From NCBI GenBank assembly GCA_039990395.1, contig JBDXFZ010000146.1:1798001-1862000 (forward strand): DNA of 64,000 nt. Reading direction: 5' to 3'. The translations under genes were made by a program, and so were the position numbers. The notes under the pieces are model-generated. The model searched no databases and had not been told where the DNA came from. It was given only the letters and a program-made list of their open reading frames with translations. Shown piece by piece: positions 59,847 to 64,000 of this stretch. The first letter of the stretch is position 1, and every line of letters begins with the position of its first letter. This DNA comes from CALINF01 sp039990395. GTDB lineage: Bacteria; Pseudomonadota; Gammaproteobacteria; Pseudomonadales; Halieaceae.

Positions 59847-61916
59847 TCAGGACCCTTGGTCGACGGCCTCGTCGTCCGCTTTACCTGAATAACGCTCAAA
59901 CCATGCCAAAATTGCCACCACTTTCGCGATCAAATTGCTGGGGCGCTTCGTGATGCTATGTGAGGCGCCCGGAATTCTGACCATGGCAGTATCAATCCCA
60001 CGCAGCTTCAATGCCTGGTAGTACTGTTCCGTCTCAGGCATCGGCGTCCTTAAGTCGTTCTCACCGGTTAGCAGCATAGTCGGGGTTTCCACATTACCCA
60101 CTAACGACAGAGGTGAGCGCTTCCAATACGCTGCATTGTCTTCCCAGGGCATGGCACCAAACCAATACTGGGTAAAGAACGGCGAGATGTCAGCGGTTAG
60201 CGCAAAGCTCGTCCAGTGGATCACCGGTTTAGCGACTACTGCGGCGCGAAAACGGTCGGTGCTGCCCACTGTCCACGCGGTTAACGTTCCACCGCCACTG
60301 CCTCCGGTAATATAGAGTTGGTCGGGATCGATGTAACCCTTGGCAATCGTCCCGTCCACGGCCGACATCAAGTCATCGTAGTCCTTGCCGGGATACGCAT
60401 GATGTATCAGATTGGCAAATTCCTCACCGTAACTGGTGCTGCCGCGAGGGTTCACATACAACACCACGTAGCCAGCGGCGGCGAAAAGTTGCACCTCAGC
60501 AGAGAAGCGAAATCCATAATTGGCAAATGGGCCACCGTGAATTTCCAGAATCAGCGGGTACGATTTGGCTGGATCAAAGCCAGGAGGTTTAGCTATCCAG
60601 CCCTGAATGTCACGGCCATCAACTGAAGATTTAACCCACAGCTCCTCAACCTCGGCCAACTCGCGGTACGGTAGAAGGTTCTCATTGAGCGCAGTCACCT
60701 GGCGAATAGAGGAGCTCCCGCGGCGGCCTACCGAGATATCAGCCGGGCGAGCCGTCGAGCCGGAGGTGAAGGCAAAGACGTCCTTGCCACCCACAGCGTA
60801 GTCGGCACCAGCATAGGGACGCCCCAGCGCTTTACCACCAAGGTCCTTTGCATGTGTGCTCATCCGACCAGACAAGTCAGTCGATGCCAGTAGGGTATTG
60901 CCCATGTCGTCGTATCGAAAGAATATCCTGCGACCATCATCTGACCATTGAGGTGATGCGATATCCCGATCTAACTCAGGCAGCAACTCTCGTGATGAAG
61001 AACCATCCGCTTTCATCACATAGAGTCGCTGACGATGGTAGCCCATTTTGCGGTCGTCATAACCCGTGTAGGCCAGCATTTTTCCGTCCGGCGAGACTGT
61101 GACGTTACTATCAGGGCCCTGCCGGTCGGTGAGGGCTGTAACCTTGCCATCCCTGAGCTCCACGCGATAAATATCAGAGTTCACCACGTTCAGTTCCCAG
61201 TCGGTATTACGGTTGGCAGACAGGTACAGCGATTGACCATCCGCAGCCCAGTCAATACGGCCACTGTGATGAAAATCACCGTTTGTCAGCTGCCGGGGGC
61301 TCCCGCCGTTTGCGCTAATCACAAACACATGATCAAAACCGTGCGGCTTATTGCCCGCGCCATCATTGCGATACACCGTACGATCTACCACAACGGGCGG
61401 TTCTGCCCACTCCGCTCCCGCAGGCTTGGCCGGCATTTTGCCGATGGTGGGCGGCTTTTCTGCAGCCAACATTGTGAACGCAAGCGACTGGCTATCGCGC
61501 GACCACGCCAGTCGTTTGGGAGAATATGGCAAGCGGGTCAATTGCGCAGTTTGACCCGAGTCCAGCCAGAGCACAAAAATCTGCGAACCCACCTCATCAC
61601 GCGTCACATAGGCTAGTCGATTGTTGTCCGGCGCCAGCACGGGAGAGCTGACATTGACGGCGCCAGTAACCAAGGGGCGATGGTTGCTGCCATCAGCATC
61701 AACAATCCAAAGGTTGCTACGCGCGCGGTCTTTCATAATATCCATGCTATGACGCAGATAAATCACCCGCTCGCCCCGTGTGTCCACAACCGGGTTGCTA
61801 GCGTAACTCAGCTGAAAAACATCGCTTCCTGACAGGGGCGGTAAAGCGTAGCTGGGCATAGAAAGCAGCATCAATACGCAGAAAGTGTTCAACAGCATGG
61901 AGATATTCTTGTTCAT
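59847..61916 (-). CDS. Exported S9 family prolyl oligopeptidase-like peptidase
   Basis: A 689-residue serine peptidase. A signal peptide (LLNTFCVLMLLSMPSYA) is followed by a WD40-like beta-propeller (about 30-400, with VSSPVLAPDNNRLAYVTRD, VSPDGKMLAYTGYD) and an alpha/beta-hydrolase domain: LEIHGGPFANYG, GxSxG as GGSGGGTLTAW around residue 539, the acid in LTGENDLRTP and the His in PGASHSI. It probably degrades peptides in the periplasm, in the style of acylaminoacyl peptidases or DPP. AGAGGAATAC precedes the ATG. It is divergent from prlC, 62 bases apart; both are peptide-degrading. Confidence 0.92.
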   Translation of the reverse strand: MNKNISMLLNTFCVLMLLSMPSYALPPLSGSDVFQLSYASNPVVDTRGERVIYLRHSMDIMKDRARSNLWIVDADGSNHRPLVTGAVNVSSPVLAPDNNRLAYVTRDEVGSQIFVLWLDSGQTAQLTRLPYSPKRLAWSRDSQSLAFTMLAAEKPPTIGKMPAKPAGAEWAEPPVVVDRTVYRNDGAGNKPHGFDHVFVISANGGSPRQLTNGDFHHSGRIDWAADGQSLYLSANRNTDWELNVVNSDIYRVELRDGKVTALTDRQGPDSNVTVSPDGKMLAYTGYDDRKMGYHRQRLYVMKADGSSSRELLPELDRDIASPQWSDDGRRIFFRYDDMGNTLLASTDLSGRMSTHAKDLGGKALGRPYAGADYAVGGKDVFAFTSGSTARPADISVGRRGSSSIRQVTALNENLLPYRELAEVEELWVKSSVDGRDIQGWIAKPPGFDPAKSYPLILEIHGGPFANYGFRFSAEVQLFAAAGYVVLYVNPRGSTSYGEEFANLIHHAYPGKDYDDLMSAVDGTIAKGYIDPDQLYITGGSGGGTLTAWTVGSTDRFRAAVVAKPVIHWTSFALTADISPFFTQYWFGAMPWEDNAAYWKRSPLSLVGNVETPTMLLTGENDLRTPMPETEQYYQALKLRGIDTAMVRIPGASHSITKRPSNLIAKVVAILAWFERYSGKADDEAVDQGS

Positions 61917-61978
61917 GTATTCCTCTGGGATAAATCAGTTAGAATTGCGCCTCGCACTAAGCAACGAAGTATACCGCC

Positions 61979-64000
61979 ATGAGTAATCCCCTGCTTGAAA
62001 ATCACTCCCTGCCCGCGTTCAGCCAGATCAAGCCTGAACACGCAGAGCCCGCCATAAGCACGTTGATCGAACGCAATAAGGAGACTATCGACAAGCTGCT
62101 GTCGGCCAACCAGGACTACACCTGGGATAATTTGATGCAACCCATTGAGGATATGGATGATGACCTCGCCCGTGCTTGGTCGCCACTGGGGCACCTCAAT
62201 GGCGTTCTTAACAGCGATGAGATTCGTGAGGCCTATAACGCGTGCTTACCGCTTTTATCACAGTACAGTACATGGATGGGGCAACACGAGGCACTGTACC
62301 TGGCCTACGAACAAATTGCGCAACGCAGCGACTTCGAATTACTTGAACCCGCTCAGCAGAAGGCCATCAAGAATGCGCTTCGCGACTTCCGACTGGCCGG
62401 GGTATCACTTTCGGATCAACACAAACAGCGCTTTGGCGAAATCAAGCAGCGTCTATCCAAACTGGGGAGCGAATTCAGCGAGCATGTTCTGGATGCTACT
62501 GACGCATGGAAAATGACGCTGACCCGTGAGGACTTGGACGGACTGCCAGAGTCTGCGCTGGAGAATGCAAAACAGGCGGCAGAGCAAGCCGGCGAAACAG
62601 GCTATGTCATCACGCTGGACTTCCCCTCCTATCAGCCTGTGCTCACTTATTGTAACAACGGCAAATTACGTCAGGCCGTGTATGAGGCAAATTGCACACG
62701 GGCCTCAGCTCTCGGCCCCAATGCGGGGCAGTTTGATAATAGCGAGCTGATTACAGAGATACTCAATCTGAGACAGGAACTGGCTACTCTTCTGGACTTT
62801 ACCAGTTACGCTGAACTCTCACTGGCCACCAAGATGGCTGACTCCACCGATGGCGTGCTGGAGTTCCTCAACAATCTGGCGCAAAAATCCCATCCCCAGG
62901 CTCAAACAGAATGGCAGGAACTCGCAGAATACGCGGCAAGCCAGCACAACCATCCGGACCTGCAACCTTGGGACGCGGCCTTTTTCAGTGAGAAGCTCAA
63001 GCAAGATAGATTTGAAGTGTCGCAGGAAGAAATCCGGCCTTACCTACCTGTACCCACCGTACTTAATGGCATGTTTGAAGTAGCGAATCGTCTCTACGGT
63101 ATCGAGATATCCGAGGTGAAGGAGTTCGATAACTACCATGAGGATGCGCGACTGTTTGAGATTCACCTAGAGGGAAAACCCATCGCCCGATTCTACCTCG
63201 ATCTGTATGCACGCTCGGGTAAGCGAGGCGGAGCGTGGATGGACGACTGCCGTATCCGGCGCGTACAAGCAGGTGAGCTTCAGTTACCGGTGGCGTATCT
63301 GGTCTGTAACTTCACCCCACCAGTCGGTGCCAAGCCCAGCCTGCTCACCAGCATGGAGCTCACCACACTGTTTCACGAGTTTGGCCATGGTTTGCACCAT
63401 ATGCTGACACATCAGACGGTAGCCTCCGTGTCCGGTATCAACGGCGTGGCTTGGGACGCAGTTGAGCTGCCCAGCCAGTTCCTGGAGAACTGGTGCTGGG
63501 AGCGTGACGCATTACGCTTTATTTCAGGTCACTACGAAACTGGAGAGCCTCTCCCGGATACGCTGCTGGAAAAACTATTAGATGCCAGAAATTTTCAGTC
63601 TGCTATTACGATGTGTAGACAGCTGGAGTTTGCGCTATTCGACTTTCGTCTGCACAACGAGTGGCACGGGGGTGATGCCTCTACCGTACAAGCTTTGCTG
63701 GACGAGGTTAGAGAGCAGGTCGCAGTGATGATTCCACCTGTCTACAACAAGTTTCAAAACGCCTTCTCGCACATTTTTGCGGGTGGCTATGCGGCTGGGT
63801 ACTATAGCTACAAATGGGCCGAGGTACTGTCGTCGGATGCTTTCTCGCGATTCGAGGAGGAAGGTATCTTTAATCCTGACACGGGTGCCGACTTCAGATC
63901 GGCTATTCTCGAGGTCGGCGGCTCAGTTGATGCCATGACCGCCTTCGTCAATTTCCGAGGTCGAGAGCCTAGTATAGAACCACTACTGCGACACAGCGGC
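61979..64000 (+). CDS. prlC: Oligopeptidase A PrlC (3' end outside window)
   Basis: An M3-family zinc metallopeptidase, 674 codons in the window against about 680 in E. coli, so nearly complete. The opening SNPLLENHSLPAFSQIKPEHAEPA matches OpdA. The zinc site is LFHEFGHGLHHML around residue 466 with further ligand Glu in GVAWDAVELPSQFLENW. YAAGYYSYKWAEVLSSDAFSRFEEEG and the final FRGREPSIEPLL also match. No stop codon occurs before the window ends. The ATG is preceded only by a weak ribosome site. It degrades signal peptides and other oligopeptides in the cytoplasm. Confidence 0.95.
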   Translation, partial: MSNPLLENHSLPAFSQIKPEHAEPAISTLIERNKETIDKLLSANQDYTWDNLMQPIEDMDDDLARAWSPLGHLNGVLNSDEIREAYNACLPLLSQYSTWMGQHEALYLAYEQIAQRSDFELLEPAQQKAIKNALRDFRLAGVSLSDQHKQRFGEIKQRLSKLGSEFSEHVLDATDAWKMTLTREDLDGLPESALENAKQAAEQAGETGYVITLDFPSYQPVLTYCNNGKLRQAVYEANCTRASALGPNAGQFDNSELITEILNLRQELATLLDFTSYAELSLATKMADSTDGVLEFLNNLAQKSHPQAQTEWQELAEYAASQHNHPDLQPWDAAFFSEKLKQDRFEVSQEEIRPYLPVPTVLNGMFEVANRLYGIEISEVKEFDNYHEDARLFEIHLEGKPIARFYLDLYARSGKRGGAWMDDCRIRRVQAGELQLPVAYLVCNFTPPVGAKPSLLTSMELTTLFHEFGHGLHHMLTHQTVASVSGINGVAWDAVELPSQFLENWCWERDALRFISGHYETGEPLPDTLLEKLLDARNFQSAITMCRQLEFALFDFRLHNEWHGGDASTVQALLDEVREQVAVMIPPVYNKFQNAFSHIFAGGYAAGYYSYKWAEVLSSDAFSRFEEEGIFNPDTGADFRSAILEVGGSVDAMTAFVNFRGREPSIEPLLRHSG

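Noticed and set aside
1..64000. tRNA/rRNA genes, CRISPR arrays, insertion sequences, toxin-antitoxin pairs, phage or defence genes
   Set aside because: Intergenic regions are short and scanned by eye; none of the expected signatures was seen. A covariance-model search would be needed to exclude small RNAs.

Overview
The window is a gene-dense stretch of a Gram-negative gammaproteobacterial chromosome: BamC, Mla-type lipid transport, RND pumps, SppA and an LpxL-type acyltransferase all presuppose an outer membrane. Marine, Cellvibrionales/Halieaceae-like ancestry is an inference from gene content (CYP153-type P450, amphi-Trp protein, membrane pyrophosphatase, many secreted hydrolases) and Pseudomonas-like gene order; it was not tested by any search. 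I saw no rRNA, tRNA, CRISPR array, insertion sequence or phage gene. Intergenic gaps are short and base composition looks even.

Layout. 1-9770: 3' part of glnD, dapC, nth, the proton pyrophosphatase gene hppA, a DsbA-like protein, a MAPEG protein, an Spx/ArsC-like protein, dapD and dapE, which together form most of a lysine/diaminopimelate block. 9759-20973: two head-to-head short-chain dehydrogenases, rsmJ, a cyclase-homology protein, an LRR lipoprotein, an LpxL-like acyltransferase, a YihY protein, a RidA relative, an amphi-Trp protein, a methyltransferase, a CYP153-type P450, a DUF1439-like exported protein and a small beta-barrel. 21139-25651: an AEC transporter, an exported SDR, and the dapA-bamC-MBL operon. 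25797-29860: a DUF3806-like exported protein and a complete Mla-type ABC operon (STAS-permease, ATPase, MlaD, lipoprotein). 29878-40888: a YedK/HMCES peptidase and two RND-pump/adaptor pairs flanking an MscS channel. 40850-47716: sppA, then the arsC-wrbA-DUF2069 operon divergent from a YihY-TlpA pair, then cysK and an acetyltransferase. 47743-64000: a quinone oxidoreductase, two convergent ADP/ATP-translocase-like carriers, a periplasmic phosphatase-kinase fusion, a symporter-binding-protein fusion, a type Vd patatin, a DEAD-box helicase, an exported S9 peptidase and nearly all of prlC.

The most unusual region is about 48.8-58.4 kb, where three neighbouring genes encode domain fusions: a nucleotide-carrier-like protein with a C-terminal cadherin-like domain, an exported PPP-type phosphatase fused to a PI3/4-kinase-like domain with apparently intact ATP-binding residues, and a dicarboxylate-type symporter fused to a family-3 solute-binding domain. 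Other points of note are a degenerate class III cyclase, a perfect palindromic operator before an RND pump, a short-chain dehydrogenase with a signal peptide, and an endonuclease III with an atypical cysteine cluster.
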